Positions 34,878 to 44,342 of a stretch of 64,000 nt of DNA are shown in pieces (the first letter of the stretch is position 1; the number at the start of each line of letters is the position of its first letter). The translations under genes and the position numbers were made by a program. The stretch covers positions 1-64,000 of the forward strand of contig VXRD01000139.1 in the NCBI GenBank assembly GCA_009838845.1, read 5' to 3'. Source of the stretch: Gemmatimonadota bacterium (GTDB lineage: Bacteria > Latescibacterota > UBA2968). Below the pieces are notes generated by a model. The model did not search any database. It was not told the origin of the DNA and was given only the letters and a program-made list of their open reading frames with translations.

Positions 34878-36623
34878 ATGGACCGCGAATCTATGACTAA
34901 TGAAGAGAATTACTTCTTTGACACCGAAGGCTATATCATCGTCCCCGGTGCCCTCACCTCGAAAGAAGTCGATACCCTCAACAACACCCTCGACGACGCC
35001 GGACCCACCGATAATCTCTTGACACTATCCGCCCCACTGCGGGACCCCTTCCGCGACCTTCTGGTCCATCCCGTCCTGGTCTGTTACCTCAACCAGATCT
35101 GTGGCTCCGGATTTCGCCTGGACAGAGCACCTCGCCTGATCGGAGAAGCCGCTGGCGACGATCCCAATGTCCCACTACAGGGCAACAACGAACCCAGAGA
35201 CACGGCCCGGGCCTACTACTTTCAGAACCACTACCGCGTCTGCCACGGCGTACGCGTCATCTGGGCACTCTGCGATGTCAACGCGGACGACGGCGGCGTG
35301 GTCCTGGTCCCAGCCAGCCACAAAAGCAATGTAGAAGCACCCGAAGACCTCCTCACAGGTGCAGACGACATGGACCTGGTCGAACAACCCGTACTCAAAG
35401 CTGGCGACCTGCTCATCATTGCCGGAACCACCCTTCAGGGCCTCCGCCCCTGGAAAGGGCGCAATCCACAGCGCCTCATCGCCTGCGAATATGCCAACCG
35501 CGCTGTCCTGCAATCCAACGGATCAGGAGCAAAAATAGAACCCAGACCGGAATGGATGGCCAATCTCCCGCCCGAACAGGTGGCCGTCCTCTCCAACCCC
35601 GGATACAAAGACACCACCGACCCGCCGCCAACCCTCAATACCGATGGCAAAAAGACCTGGCTGGAAAAATCGCCGGACATTATACACCCCTCGTTTTACA
35701 AACCCGACCCCGACGCTGGCATTGACCACAAAGAACTCTACTTCTGGGATCTCACCGGCTACCTCATCGTGCGCAATGTCATGGACGAAGAATGGCTGGA
35801 ACGGGCCAACGAAGCCATCGACAAATTTTCCGATCGCATTGTCGTGGGCGAAGAACTCGCCCGGGGATCCAAAAGCCTCCGGGGCACCGGACGCCCCACG
35901 CTCAGCGGCCTTCTCCACCTGCCCGAACCCTATTGCGAACCCTTTCGCAAAATGCTCATCCACCCGGCCGTCATCGGCCGCCTCAACTGGATGATGGGCA
36001 GCGGATACCGGTGCAACGGGGCCACCGCCTTCTGTTCGGTCAAAGGCTCTACCGGGCACTCCCTCCACGGCGGCAACGAACCCCTCATACCCTCCCGAAG
36101 CTATGTCTTCCAGAACGGCCGCAGCCATGCCGAATTTGTCCGCGCTGTCTGGCAATTGCACGACACAACCCCTGGCGGCGGTGGGTTCGTCTGCGTCCCG
36201 GGAAGCCACAAAGCCTATTATCGCATGCCCGAAGGCATCCGCACCAGCGACGACGACATGGGCGCCATCCGCCAACCGGTCCCGAAAGCCGGCGACATCC
36301 TCTTCTTTATGGACACTGTCCTCACCCACGGAGCCTGGCCCTGGAAATCCGACATCAGCCGCCGGTCCATCTTCTTCAGTTACTATTCCCGCCACCACTC
36401 CTACCGCGGCGGCGTCATCGAACCCGAAGACCGCTGGGGAAAAGATATAGTCGAAGGTATGACAGAAGCCCAATTTGCCGTCATGCGCGGTTCCACCCGC
36501 GATGCCCGGAGCAGAAACACGCCGCGCCTCGTTGTAGAAAACGGCCAGCTAAGTGTCTCCTACGACGCCATGGGAGACCGTTATGAATACCCGGTTCGAA
36601 AGCCGGGCGACAAGAGAAAATAA
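34878..36623 (+). CDS. Fused double PhyH-family protein
   Basis: A 581-residue protein with two tandem phytanoyl-CoA dioxygenase-like domains (about 10-215 and 285-515). Each has the PASHK/PGSHK strand (146-150, 441-445). In the second, the expected iron site is H397-G-G399 with distal H484 and an arginine at 495-496; the H-x-D aspartate is a glycine. In the first, both histidine positions are glutamine (Q101 and Q187), so it is probably non-catalytic. Normal family length is ~250-320. It is divergent from two NAD-binding genes, with a 168-bp promoter region between. Confidence 0.85.
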   Translation: MDRESMTNEENYFFDTEGYIIVPGALTSKEVDTLNNTLDDAGPTDNLLTLSAPLRDPFRDLLVHPVLVCYLNQICGSGFRLDRAPRLIGEAAGDDPNVPLQGNNEPRDTARAYYFQNHYRVCHGVRVIWALCDVNADDGGVVLVPASHKSNVEAPEDLLTGADDMDLVEQPVLKAGDLLIIAGTTLQGLRPWKGRNPQRLIACEYANRAVLQSNGSGAKIEPRPEWMANLPPEQVAVLSNPGYKDTTDPPPTLNTDGKKTWLEKSPDIIHPSFYKPDPDAGIDHKELYFWDLTGYLIVRNVMDEEWLERANEAIDKFSDRIVVGEELARGSKSLRGTGRPTLSGLLHLPEPYCEPFRKMLIHPAVIGRLNWMMGSGYRCNGATAFCSVKGSTGHSLHGGNEPLIPSRSYVFQNGRSHAEFVRAVWQLHDTTPGGGGFVCVPGSHKAYYRMPEGIRTSDDDMGAIRQPVPKAGDILFFMDTVLTHGAWPWKSDISRRSIFFSYYSRHHSYRGGVIEPEDRWGKDIVEGMTEAQFAVMRGSTRDARSRNTPRLVVENGQLSVSYDAMGDRYEYPVRKPGDKRK

Positions 36624-36712
36624 AAACACGCGATACACCAGAATGGGGCCGTGTCTTGTGGAGACATGTTAATTGCCTGGATACCGCGCAGGAGGGAGAA
36701 GGAGAGAGTAGA

Positions 36713-37813
36713 ATGCCAGTACTAAAAAGCCTTAAGATCAGTGGTTTTCGATCTATAAAAGAGATGTCATTGGAGCTTCGACCCCTCAATATTTTGATTG
36801 GTGCGAATGGGGCGGGTAAAAGCAATCTCATTGCTTTTTTTAAATTCGTGAATGAATTGATGGGCGGACGGCTTCAGCAACATATTGGAGCAACGGGACG
36901 GGCCACAGGCAATCTGCACTTCGGCCCTAACATAACCCCTCAATTGGAAGCGAAAATGGTATTTGAGGTGGATAATGGAACAGATACCTACCACATGAGA
37001 CTGTTCCATGCTGCCGGTGATTCTCTGATTTTTGCTGAAGAAAGGCTCTCTTATCAGATAACAGGCTTTCCGACACCAAAAGCCGTGTCACTGGGAGCTG
37101 GTCATCGAGAAACGCGGATTGGGGACGCGGCAGAAGAAGGCGAACCAGCGGCAAATGTGCTCAGAAATTTACTGAATCGTTGTCGCGTCTATCACTTCCA
37201 CGATACATCACCGACTTCGCGAGTCCGACAGTATTGTTACGTCAGCGATAATCGCTGGCTCATGCCCGACGCAGCGAATCTGGCGGCGATATTGTATGCG
37301 CTCAAGTCCAACAGGGAAAAGGTATATCGCCGGATTGTGGCGACAATTCGGCAAGTAGCACCATTTTTTGAGGACTTTGATCTCGAGCCGACCGATTCCA
37401 GAGACATCATTCTCAACTGGCGTCATCGCAAGTCCGATCTCATTTTCGGTCCCCATCAACTCTCGGACGGTACGCTACGGGCAATCTGTCTGATTGCGCT
37501 GCTGCTACAGCCGAAAGAAAATCTTCCATACCTGATTGTGGTGGATGAACCAGAACTCGGACTACACCCGTATGCGCTCGAGGTAATTGCGTCTCTATTT
37601 CAAGCAGCAAGTGACCAGACACAGGTTCTCGTCAGTACGCAGTCCAGTGCTTTTCTCAACGCTTTTGAACCAGAGGACATAGTGGTTGTTGAACGCAATG
37701 ATGAGGCTACAGAGTTTATCAGGCCAGATGCCGAAAAACTCGACGCATGGCTGGAAGACTATTCGCTTGGAGAGATCTGGGAGAAAAACGTCATCGGTGG
37801 GGGGCCGCATTGA
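36713..37813 (+). CDS. AAA15-type ABC/OLD-like ATPase
   Basis: A 366-residue ATPase from ATG 36713. FRSIKEMSLELRPLNILIG leads into the Walker A motif GANGAGKS (30-37); the signature is LSDGT (250-254); Walker B is LIVVDEPELGLHP (274-286); a late segment STQSSAFLNAF carries the switch histidine region. This is the AAA15 (RecF/OLD-like) group frequent in phage-defence loci. Its stop overlaps by one base the start of a DUF4276 gene, the usual partner. It has a purine-rich ribosome binding site. The island is lower in GC than flanking genes. Confidence 0.9.
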   Translation: MPVLKSLKISGFRSIKEMSLELRPLNILIGANGAGKSNLIAFFKFVNELMGGRLQQHIGATGRATGNLHFGPNITPQLEAKMVFEVDNGTDTYHMRLFHAAGDSLIFAEERLSYQITGFPTPKAVSLGAGHRETRIGDAAEEGEPAANVLRNLLNRCRVYHFHDTSPTSRVRQYCYVSDNRWLMPDAANLAAILYALKSNREKVYRRIVATIRQVAPFFEDFDLEPTDSRDIILNWRHRKSDLIFGPHQLSDGTLRAICLIALLLQPKENLPYLIVVDEPELGLHPYALEVIASLFQAASDQTQVLVSTQSSAFLNAFEPEDIVVVERNDEATEFIRPDAEKLDAWLEDYSLGEIWEKNVIGGGPH

Positions 37814-38487
37814 TGGCCCGGCTCTATCTCTTCGCCGAAGGAACAACAGAGCAGACATTTGCCAATACGGTTTTGAAGCCACATCTGGCGAATTTTGGCG
37901 TTTACATGCACAACCCGGTTTTAATTGCACACGCCCGAAAGAAAGGAAGGATTCATCGCGGGGGTGGAAGAAACTTTACAGCAATGCAGAATGACATCAA
38001 TCGTTTTCTCAAGCAAGAGTCGGGGCGTGATGTGTTTTTTACCACCATGATTGACCTTTATGCACTGCATTCACAATTTCCCGGCATTGAAGAAGCGGAG
38101 AAATTACGTCACGACCCGCATAAGCGAGTCGAAGCTCTCGAAAGATCATGGTTTGATGAGATCGGCGACAAGCGATTTATCCCATTTATTCAGTTACATG
38201 AATTTGAAGCTTATTTGTTTTGTGATGTATCTCTATTCGCTCACTTTTTTGAAAATGCAGATTCCCAAATCTCCGCTTTACATGATGTCCAGCCTCCAGA
38301 ACTGATTGACGACGGACAAGATACAGCCCCATCAAAACGCATCGCCGCCCAATTTCCCAACTACTCAAAAGCAACAGTAAGCCCACAAATGGCCGAGATG
38401 ATTGGTCTGGAAAACATCCGATCCAAATGTCCCCACTTTAATGCGTGGCTTGAACGACTTGAGAAACTCGGATCACTTGACATGTGA
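37813..38487 (+). CDS. DUF4276 family TOPRIM-like protein
   Basis: A 224-residue protein matching DUF4276: LFAEGTTEQTFANTVL at the start (Glu9, Glu13), a TTMIDLYAL strand (Asp81), then FIPFIQLHEFEAYLFCD. The acidic set is arranged as in TOPRIM-like nuclease folds. It always tends to follow an AAA15 ATPase, and here the TGATG overlap (37811-37815) makes the two translationally coupled. The pair is comparable in plan to ATPase plus TOPRIM effector defence systems such as PARIS, but the effector family is different. The nuclease role is inference. Confidence 0.85.
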   Translation: MARLYLFAEGTTEQTFANTVLKPHLANFGVYMHNPVLIAHARKKGRIHRGGGRNFTAMQNDINRFLKQESGRDVFFTTMIDLYALHSQFPGIEEAEKLRHDPHKRVEALERSWFDEIGDKRFIPFIQLHEFEAYLFCDVSLFAHFFENADSQISALHDVQPPELIDDGQDTAPSKRIAAQFPNYSKATVSPQMAEMIGLENIRSKCPHFNAWLERLEKLGSLDM

Positions 38488-38506
38488 GCCATCAGGAGAT
38501 AAAAAA

Positions 38507-38701
38507 ATGAATAACGTAAGTAACTTACACAAGAAATGGAGCCATGACCCAGAATATCGGGCGGCATACCAAGAACTCAGCCTGGAGTTCAACCTGGCGC
38601 GCGTGCTGATTGAGGCCAGCATTGGTGCCAAGCTCACGCAAGCACAACTTGCCGAGCGCATGCAGACAACGCAATCAGTCATTGCGCGGAATACCCCATA
38701 A
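38507..38701 (+). pseudogene. Truncated HTH (XRE/HigA-like) antitoxin
   Basis: A 64-residue frame with an AGGAG site; it lies 19 bp behind DUF4276. The N-terminal helix (DPEYRAAYQELSLEFNLA) and KLTQAQLAERMQTTQSVIAR match XRE antitoxins, including the recognition helix. The family continues LESG-x-x-PS-x-x-TL after this arginine, but here there is NTP and a stop, and a similar segment is only loosely seen in another frame. It is probably frameshifted or truncated. A RelE-like toxin gene that should precede it is not present. Confidence 0.55.
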
Positions 38702-38742
38702 GCTCTTGAATCTTCTGCCGAAAATAGCAAAAACTGGGCGAA

Positions 38743-40032
38743 TTATTGGCCTCTACATTCATATGTGGGGCGATATGCGTCGAAATAATCGCTGTACCAG
38801 AGATTACCTAATGGCAATCCCTCTGCAACCATATTATTCACAATTGGATCCTCGCTCGCCCGGCGAATCGTCGCAAAACCATCGTCACCCTTTTCCAAAA
38901 TCCAGACCTCATCCGGCTCGAGCGCATTGACCAGGTATGGCTGGTGCGTGGTAATAAAAACCTGCGAGCCGCCGGGAGTATCGGCGTGTTCGCGAAACTC
39001 ATTGGCCAGGGTCTCCAGAAGCTTGTGATATAAGCCATTCTCCGGCTCTTCAATACAGAGAAATGGAGGCGGACTCGGATCTTCGAGCAGCAACAGATAG
39101 GCGAACACCTTGAGCGTCCCATCGGACACTTGCTGCGCGTAAAAGGGATCCTGAAAGCCCTTGTCATTGAACCTGAGCAGTAACCGCCCATCACTGGTTC
39201 TCTCCGTATCGATCTTGTCTATCCCCGGAATTTTTCCAGCAATATTTTTCAAAATAGCCTGAAAACGATCTGGATGTTCACGCTCCATAAATTGCACGAC
39301 ATTGCCGAGATTATCGCCATGGATATTGAGACGGTTCTGCGGACCAGCCAGAGGCAGACTCCGCGCAGCATCCGGGGTGAAATAACTCAGATACCAACCC
39401 TCGATAAAGCGGCGAAACGCGGAAATACGCGGGTGTTGTTTCAAAGCACCGAGCGTGGCAATACCCAGCTTGCGACGGTCTTCTAATTCAACAAACTCAG
39501 CATCTTTGGGTTGTTTCCCCTCTTTTTCTAACTCAGAAATATCGAAACCTTCTGCTGTTTCATCAACTTGACCAACTGCCTCACTTCCCTTCCACACAAG
39601 GCCATAGCCTACCACAAGATAAAGAAAAAAAAGTGATCGGGCATTTCTCTGGTCCTCTCGCATTCGTTCTTGCAACACACAAGGACGCCCGAACCCGTCT
39701 GCTCCAATGGATATTTCGTAGTTAATAGGCCAAGCGTTTTCAGACTCTCTGTAATACACTTCAAACTCGATAGGACCTGTTTGCCCCTGCGTCCGCAGTT
39801 TCTCGAACCCACCGCGCCCTCGTGCGTCGCAAGCCTCCTCAACGCCGAACTTGAGCGCATCCGCAAGGAATCCAAATGCATCAAATAGGGCACTCTTTCC
39901 CACGCCATTTTTGCCGATCACCGCTGTCATAGGGGTAAGCAGTTGGGCATCCTGTTGATTCCATAAGGGACCCAGTGTAACATCCTTGAGTACCTTGAAG
40001 TTTTTTACTCTAAAGCCTTCTATCCTGGCCAT
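38743..40032 (-). CDS. AAA21-type ATPase
   Basis: A 429-residue ATPase, convergent with the AAA15 module. FRVKNFKVLKDVTLGPL leads to Walker A GKNGVGKS (40-47), the signature is QQVSDGTLKV, Walker B is FLCIEEPENGLYH, followed by FITTHQPYLVNALEPDEVWIL. The C-terminal GNLWYSDYFD is typical of the family. Its upstream region ends ~200 bp before the heparinase gene. A companion nuclease is not encoded next to it, so it may be a single-gene or incomplete defence unit, or act with the AAA15/DUF4276 pair. Confidence 0.9.
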   Translation of the reverse strand: MARIEGFRVKNFKVLKDVTLGPLWNQQDAQLLTPMTAVIGKNGVGKSALFDAFGFLADALKFGVEEACDARGRGGFEKLRTQGQTGPIEFEVYYRESENAWPINYEISIGADGFGRPCVLQERMREDQRNARSLFFLYLVVGYGLVWKGSEAVGQVDETAEGFDISELEKEGKQPKDAEFVELEDRRKLGIATLGALKQHPRISAFRRFIEGWYLSYFTPDAARSLPLAGPQNRLNIHGDNLGNVVQFMEREHPDRFQAILKNIAGKIPGIDKIDTERTSDGRLLLRFNDKGFQDPFYAQQVSDGTLKVFAYLLLLEDPSPPPFLCIEEPENGLYHKLLETLANEFREHADTPGGSQVFITTHQPYLVNALEPDEVWILEKGDDGFATIRRASEDPIVNNMVAEGLPLGNLWYSDYFDAYRPTYECRGQ

Positions 40033-40172
40033 TTTGCAGTCCTCTTTGGCGTTATCTGCTCCAAACTTCTATTTTAATAATCGCCGACTTCTTAAAGCTG
40101 CGTAACACAATGATTTAAGCAAAAAAACCCGTAAATGCAAGTTTTAAGGATCATCTTCATACAAAATCGGTC

Positions 40173-40201
40173 TTGATAAATTCCGATTCTCAATATATTC
40201 T
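40173..40201 (+). promoter_or_regulatory. Possible sigma-70 promoter of the glycan operon
   Basis: TTGATA (40173-40178) and TATTCT (40196-40201) are 17 bp apart, about 35 bp before the heparinase start. This is the only stretch longer than 110 bp without a gene ahead of the 24-kb train, so the main promoter should lie here. The assignment is by consensus only. Confidence 0.3.
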
Positions 40202-40235
40202 GATTGTATCTATTACTTAACCAAAGGACCTCGCC

Positions 40236-43200
40236 ATGCCCAGCATACCCTGGCGGCCCAGAGTCATCCTTCCCGGCCGCAACTTCCGCCTGCCTGTACA
40301 AGCCACCGACGACAACATCGCCCTCACATCCGACCACTTTGAAACCATCGCCACCCGATGGTGTGAGCGAGACACCGCGCGCTACTACTACCTGCGATCC
40401 CCCCAAAAGCAAGGCGACTACACCCTCATCGCAACACACAACGGCAACACCTCAGAAACCACCATCCAGGTTCGCACCCTCGACGACCTACGCCAGCCCC
40501 ACACCTACAACGGCGCGCAATGGCCCCGCCGATGGCCTCTGGGCCAGAACTACCACCCCACCAAAAACCGACAAACGCTACAAAACGACCCCAAATCAGA
40601 ACACCTCAACGAAGAAACCCTCGCCTGGTGGTCATCCCAACCCGACCATGTGCTCTGGTCTCAACTACCGCCTGCGGAACTGCCCAAAGCCCACTTTGCC
40701 AACTGCCATCAGGGCTGCCCAAACTGCGGCACCGCCATCTTCAAATACAGCGGCTTCTATCCCTGGGAACGCAACCACCTGCCCTGCGATTTCAAATCGC
40801 AATGCCCCAATTGCGCCTCCATCTATCCCAGCAACAACCTCACAAAAGAAGACTATACCTCCGGCGATCATGCAGACGACGGATACGGCTACTTCGACGC
40901 AGAGGGCCACATCTACCTCTTTGCCGCCACCTATCACCGCGACCAGTGCCGTGCCTATCACGCCGGTATCAACGCACTCACAGACAGCCTGCGCACAGGC
41001 GACCTCGACGAAGAACGCACCCGCAAACTCGGCCTCATGCTCCTGCGCTACGCCACAGAAGAACTCTACCTCGCCTCGGTCCCCCAGTTCCGCTATGGAC
41101 CCTCAAAAAGCGTAGAAGAACCCTGGGATTGGGGACAGCCGGACTGGGCGGAAGAAACCGACCCCGTTGCCGCCCTGAGCAGAAAGGGCAGTATCCGCTA
41201 CAGCATCGACACCCCCTACCTCATCGAAAGCCTCGCCCTGGCTTATGACACGGCCTGGCCCCTCCTGAGAGAAGACACACAACTCGTCGAACGCGCACGG
41301 GCATTCGGCCTATCCCTGCAAAAACCCGAAGACACCTGTCTGTTCATCGAAGAAATGCTCGCCGCCCTCCTGCAGGTCACCCTGGATCGAGGTGCAGGCA
41401 GCAACCTGCCGCGCGAAAGCCAGGGCGTCCTCATACTCTTGCGCTGCCTGGACCGCGCCGACGCCCGGGACGTCATGGACTGGGTCTATGAAGAAGGTCC
41501 CGACACCCTGCGCGTCTTCAGCACCAATGACATCCTGCCCGACGGCACACCCCAGGAAGCCACGGGCGGATACAACGCCATCCACAGCGACGGCCTCTTC
41601 GACCTGGAATACCACCTCCGCAATCTCCGCACCCAGCAACCCGACGCCTACCCCGAATCTCTGTACCCCTCGCTATTCAAAGACCCGCGAGGCGCGCGCG
41701 TCCCCCGGGCACTGTGCGAAATCACCATGATCGGAAAATCCTACTTCCAATTCGGCGACGGCTCTGCCCCCGGTTCTGCCGGCATCCAGGCAGAAGACTC
41801 AATCCGTCTGGAAAACGACCTCTATCACGCGCCCATGAACGCCAGCGTACTGGAACGCGCCACAACCTTCACCAACGACCCACACACCAAAGAAATCCAA
41901 TCCACCGTACAGAACAAACAGCACCGCGCGCTCGGACCAACCATCCTCGACAGCGTCGGCATTGCCATCTTGCGCACACCCGAAGCCCCCGAACGAGCCG
42001 CCGTGGGCATAGCTTATGGCGACACCATGCACCATCGCCATCGAGACCTCCTGGACGTCCAGCTCTTCGCCTTTAACCGTCCCTTTCTCACAGACCTCGG
42101 CTATCCACAATCCTGGGCAAGCACATCCCCCTGGGAAGCCCATTGGGCGACCCACAACACCGTCTGGGCAGACCTGCCATCTGGCGAACCCACCAGCGCA
42201 GGCCGTGGCCACCTCGTACGCGCCCTCTTTACCGACGGCATCCAGGTCCTGGACATCGAGGCCCACCGCTGGACACTCGACCCATCGGACGGATGGCGCA
42301 AAGTCGATATCACCTTCCGCCGCCTCATCGCCCTGATCGAAACCGACGGCGAAGGCATCGCCCTCCTCGACCTCTCGCGCATCGCGGGCGGCGCAGAACA
42401 CTGGCGCACCTGTCGCGGCCTGGAAGGCATATTCCAAACCGACAACGCGGACCTCAAACCTCAACCTGGCACAGTCGCTGGCCCAAACATCCCACGCACC
42501 CAAACAGACAATTTACCCCATCCAGACCACACCGCCCTCGCGTACATGGACAACGTAACAACCGCCCAGGCGCCGCAGACTTTCCATGGCACCTGGCAAT
42601 CGCAAATCGAACCAGCCGCACACCTGGACCTCCATCAACTCAACATTTCTCCAAACACCCAGATCGTCAACACCCGTGCGGCACAGGCCATGGGAACCCC
42701 CGAAGAATCCAATTACCTCTACCATCCCGTAATCTGGCGTCGCACGCCCGACAACGACAGCACCTGCATCGACCTCGTCTTCGAACCCCGCCTCGGCAAC
42801 CCCACCCTCGCCAGCACCACAGCCATACCATCGAACAACCCCACAGCCTCGGGCATCCACCTCACCACCGCAAAAGGCAAACAAATCGCCCTCTATTGGG
42901 CACCCAATGCCAGCCCTGACGACAAAACCCAATTCGAAAACGGCGTCGTCCTCACAGGTGCCCTCGCAGTCGTCGCAGACGGTCAAATCTCAACCATGGG
43001 CGCAACCGCCTTTCAAACCGCGGCAACAACCCTCACAAATCCCCGCGCACAACAAACTGGCCGAATCATCGCCCTCAACCGGGACACCTGCACCATCGAC
43101 GTCGAGGATATAGAAGACATCGCCGCGGGCGACCGCATCACCATCAACCCGGACGGACGCGCACACAGCTACCACATCGAAGCCGCAGAACAACTCGACA

Positions 43201-43535
43201 TCCACATCCACCGCCTCACCCTGGACGTCACCTCAATCCTGGGACGCGCAAAAATCATCGCCATCAAAGACAACAAAATCGACCTCGGCTTTCACATCAT
43301 GGCAAAATCTGGCAACCTCCACGGCACGCGACTACAAACTGAAACCAGCGACTACTGGACCGTCATAGCAAACGCTCAAAACGCGAGCACCTGGCCCCCC
43401 GGAAAAATACGCACCACCATCTACCTTGACCCGAACAATAACAAACTTCAGAACCTATCCCCCGGCACCTGGGTACAGGCCGTCGATTACGCAATTGGCG
43501 ACACAGTCCTCTTTGAACCCCTGTGCAGGGGATAG
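40236..43535 (+). CDS. Heparinase II/III-like protein with Cys-rich insert
   Basis: A 1099-residue protein. It has a beta-sandwich-like start, then HxxQGCPNCGT and QCPNCASIYPSNN, a CPxCG pair typical of a zinc-ribbon insert in large heparinase II/III-like lyases, then an (alpha/alpha) toroid and a C-terminal beta-sandwich region beginning near GDTMHHRHRDLLDVQLF. The RHRD histidine/aspartate block is where the heparinase family keeps conserved active-site residues. It would cleave uronic acid-containing polysaccharides by beta-elimination. No signal peptide is seen (MPSIPWRPRVIL), so it appears to act inside the cell. It is longer than most family members (600-800). Confidence 0.75.
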   Translation: MPSIPWRPRVILPGRNFRLPVQATDDNIALTSDHFETIATRWCERDTARYYYLRSPQKQGDYTLIATHNGNTSETTIQVRTLDDLRQPHTYNGAQWPRRWPLGQNYHPTKNRQTLQNDPKSEHLNEETLAWWSSQPDHVLWSQLPPAELPKAHFANCHQGCPNCGTAIFKYSGFYPWERNHLPCDFKSQCPNCASIYPSNNLTKEDYTSGDHADDGYGYFDAEGHIYLFAATYHRDQCRAYHAGINALTDSLRTGDLDEERTRKLGLMLLRYATEELYLASVPQFRYGPSKSVEEPWDWGQPDWAEETDPVAALSRKGSIRYSIDTPYLIESLALAYDTAWPLLREDTQLVERARAFGLSLQKPEDTCLFIEEMLAALLQVTLDRGAGSNLPRESQGVLILLRCLDRADARDVMDWVYEEGPDTLRVFSTNDILPDGTPQEATGGYNAIHSDGLFDLEYHLRNLRTQQPDAYPESLYPSLFKDPRGARVPRALCEITMIGKSYFQFGDGSAPGSAGIQAEDSIRLENDLYHAPMNASVLERATTFTNDPHTKEIQSTVQNKQHRALGPTILDSVGIAILRTPEAPERAAVGIAYGDTMHHRHRDLLDVQLFAFNRPFLTDLGYPQSWASTSPWEAHWATHNTVWADLPSGEPTSAGRGHLVRALFTDGIQVLDIEAHRWTLDPSDGWRKVDITFRRLIALIETDGEGIALLDLSRIAGGAEHWRTCRGLEGIFQTDNADLKPQPGTVAGPNIPRTQTDNLPHPDHTALAYMDNVTTAQAPQTFHGTWQSQIEPAAHLDLHQLNISPNTQIVNTRAAQAMGTPEESNYLYHPVIWRRTPDNDSTCIDLVFEPRLGNPTLASTTAIPSNNPTASGIHLTTAKGKQIALYWAPNASPDDKTQFENGVVLTGALAVVADGQISTMGATAFQTAATTLTNPRAQQTGRIIALNRDTCTIDVEDIEDIAAGDRITINPDGRAHSYHIEAAEQLDIHIHRLTLDVTSILGRAKIIAIKDNKIDLGFHIMAKSGNLHGTRLQTETSDYWTVIANAQNASTWPPGKIRTTIYLDPNNNKLQNLSPGTWVQAVDYAIGDTVLFEPLCRG

Positions 43536-43591
43536 TGGACATTCTTCCGCCATTTTTTATATTGATAAACCACAAAAAGAAAGGAATCGCA

Positions 43592-44329
43592 ATGGCCGTT
43601 GAAACACTACCCCTAACAGAAAATCAAATTGACCAATACCATCGAGACGGTTTCTTGCTCGCCTCGGGATTGATTCCCGAGGCTATTGCACGCACGGGTG
43701 AAGCCACAATGTGGGAAGTCATGGGCATGGACCCTCACGCCCCGGAAACCTGGAACAACTATTCAGACGAAGCGATTGCATCCACGCTACAGGCCGGATT
43801 CAAACCCCGATCGAAATTATTCCAACACTTCGACAATCAACACCCCGACCTCCTCGCCTGTTACACACCCGAAATGATGGCAGCAATGGCGCAATTAACC
43901 GGCGAAAGTGTAGATCTCTTTCATCCACCAGACGGCACACTCATACAAAACATCTTTCCCTCAGATGAAGAATGGGCGTGGCAAGGGGCGCATTTTGACG
44001 GTGGCGTAAAAGCCAAAATGCACAAAACACTCCCCGGCCCATTCATCATCAACTCCATCATATACCTCAACGACATTGAAAAACACGGCGGAGGAACAGT
44101 TGCGTGGCCTGGATCTCACAAACCCATTCGCGTACTGGCAGAGTCCGACCCCGAGAAATACGAATACATGTGGCAGCTAAAACAAGACCTGCACACCGTC
44201 GATATCGGCGGACCCGTAGAACTGGAGCCAAAATGCGGCGACATACTATTCTTCGCCCACTTCTGCGTCCACGCCGCCACCAATAACGTGCGTGACACGC
44301 CCCGCCTGGCACTGCGAAGCCGGTGGTAA
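43592..44329 (+). CDS. PhyH-family 2OG-Fe(II) dioxygenase
   Basis: A 245-residue protein from ATG 43592 (AAAGGAA upstream). The iron triad is intact: H-F-D in QGAHFDGG, and the distal histidine in CVHAATNN; PGSHK and the 2-oxoglutarate-binding RLALRSRW complete the fold. It should be a competent 2-oxoglutarate-dependent hydroxylase. It sits between the heparinase and the DUF6785 membrane protein gene, whose start lies 13 bp after the stop. The substrate is not known but is probably a component of the degraded glycoconjugate. Confidence 0.85.
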   Translation: MAVETLPLTENQIDQYHRDGFLLASGLIPEAIARTGEATMWEVMGMDPHAPETWNNYSDEAIASTLQAGFKPRSKLFQHFDNQHPDLLACYTPEMMAAMAQLTGESVDLFHPPDGTLIQNIFPSDEEWAWQGAHFDGGVKAKMHKTLPGPFIINSIIYLNDIEKHGGGTVAWPGSHKPIRVLAESDPEKYEYMWQLKQDLHTVDIGGPVELEPKCGDILFFAHFCVHAATNNVRDTPRLALRSRW

Positions 44330-44342
44330 ATGGAGATCTCAA

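Noticed and set aside
35523-36473. A 316-residue open frame on the minus strand opposite the fused PhyH gene
   Set aside because: It is a GC-driven shadow with low-complexity A/V/G/D/F composition and no ribosome binding site; the plus strand has a clear PhyH protein.
36713-38487. Assignment of the AAA15 pair to the PARIS defence system
   Set aside because: PARIS effectors are DUF4435; this partner matches DUF4276. Only the general plan is shared.
41799-42503. A 234-residue minus-strand frame opposite the heparinase-like gene
   Set aside because: Shadow frame caused by C-ending codons on the plus strand; it shows no family motif.
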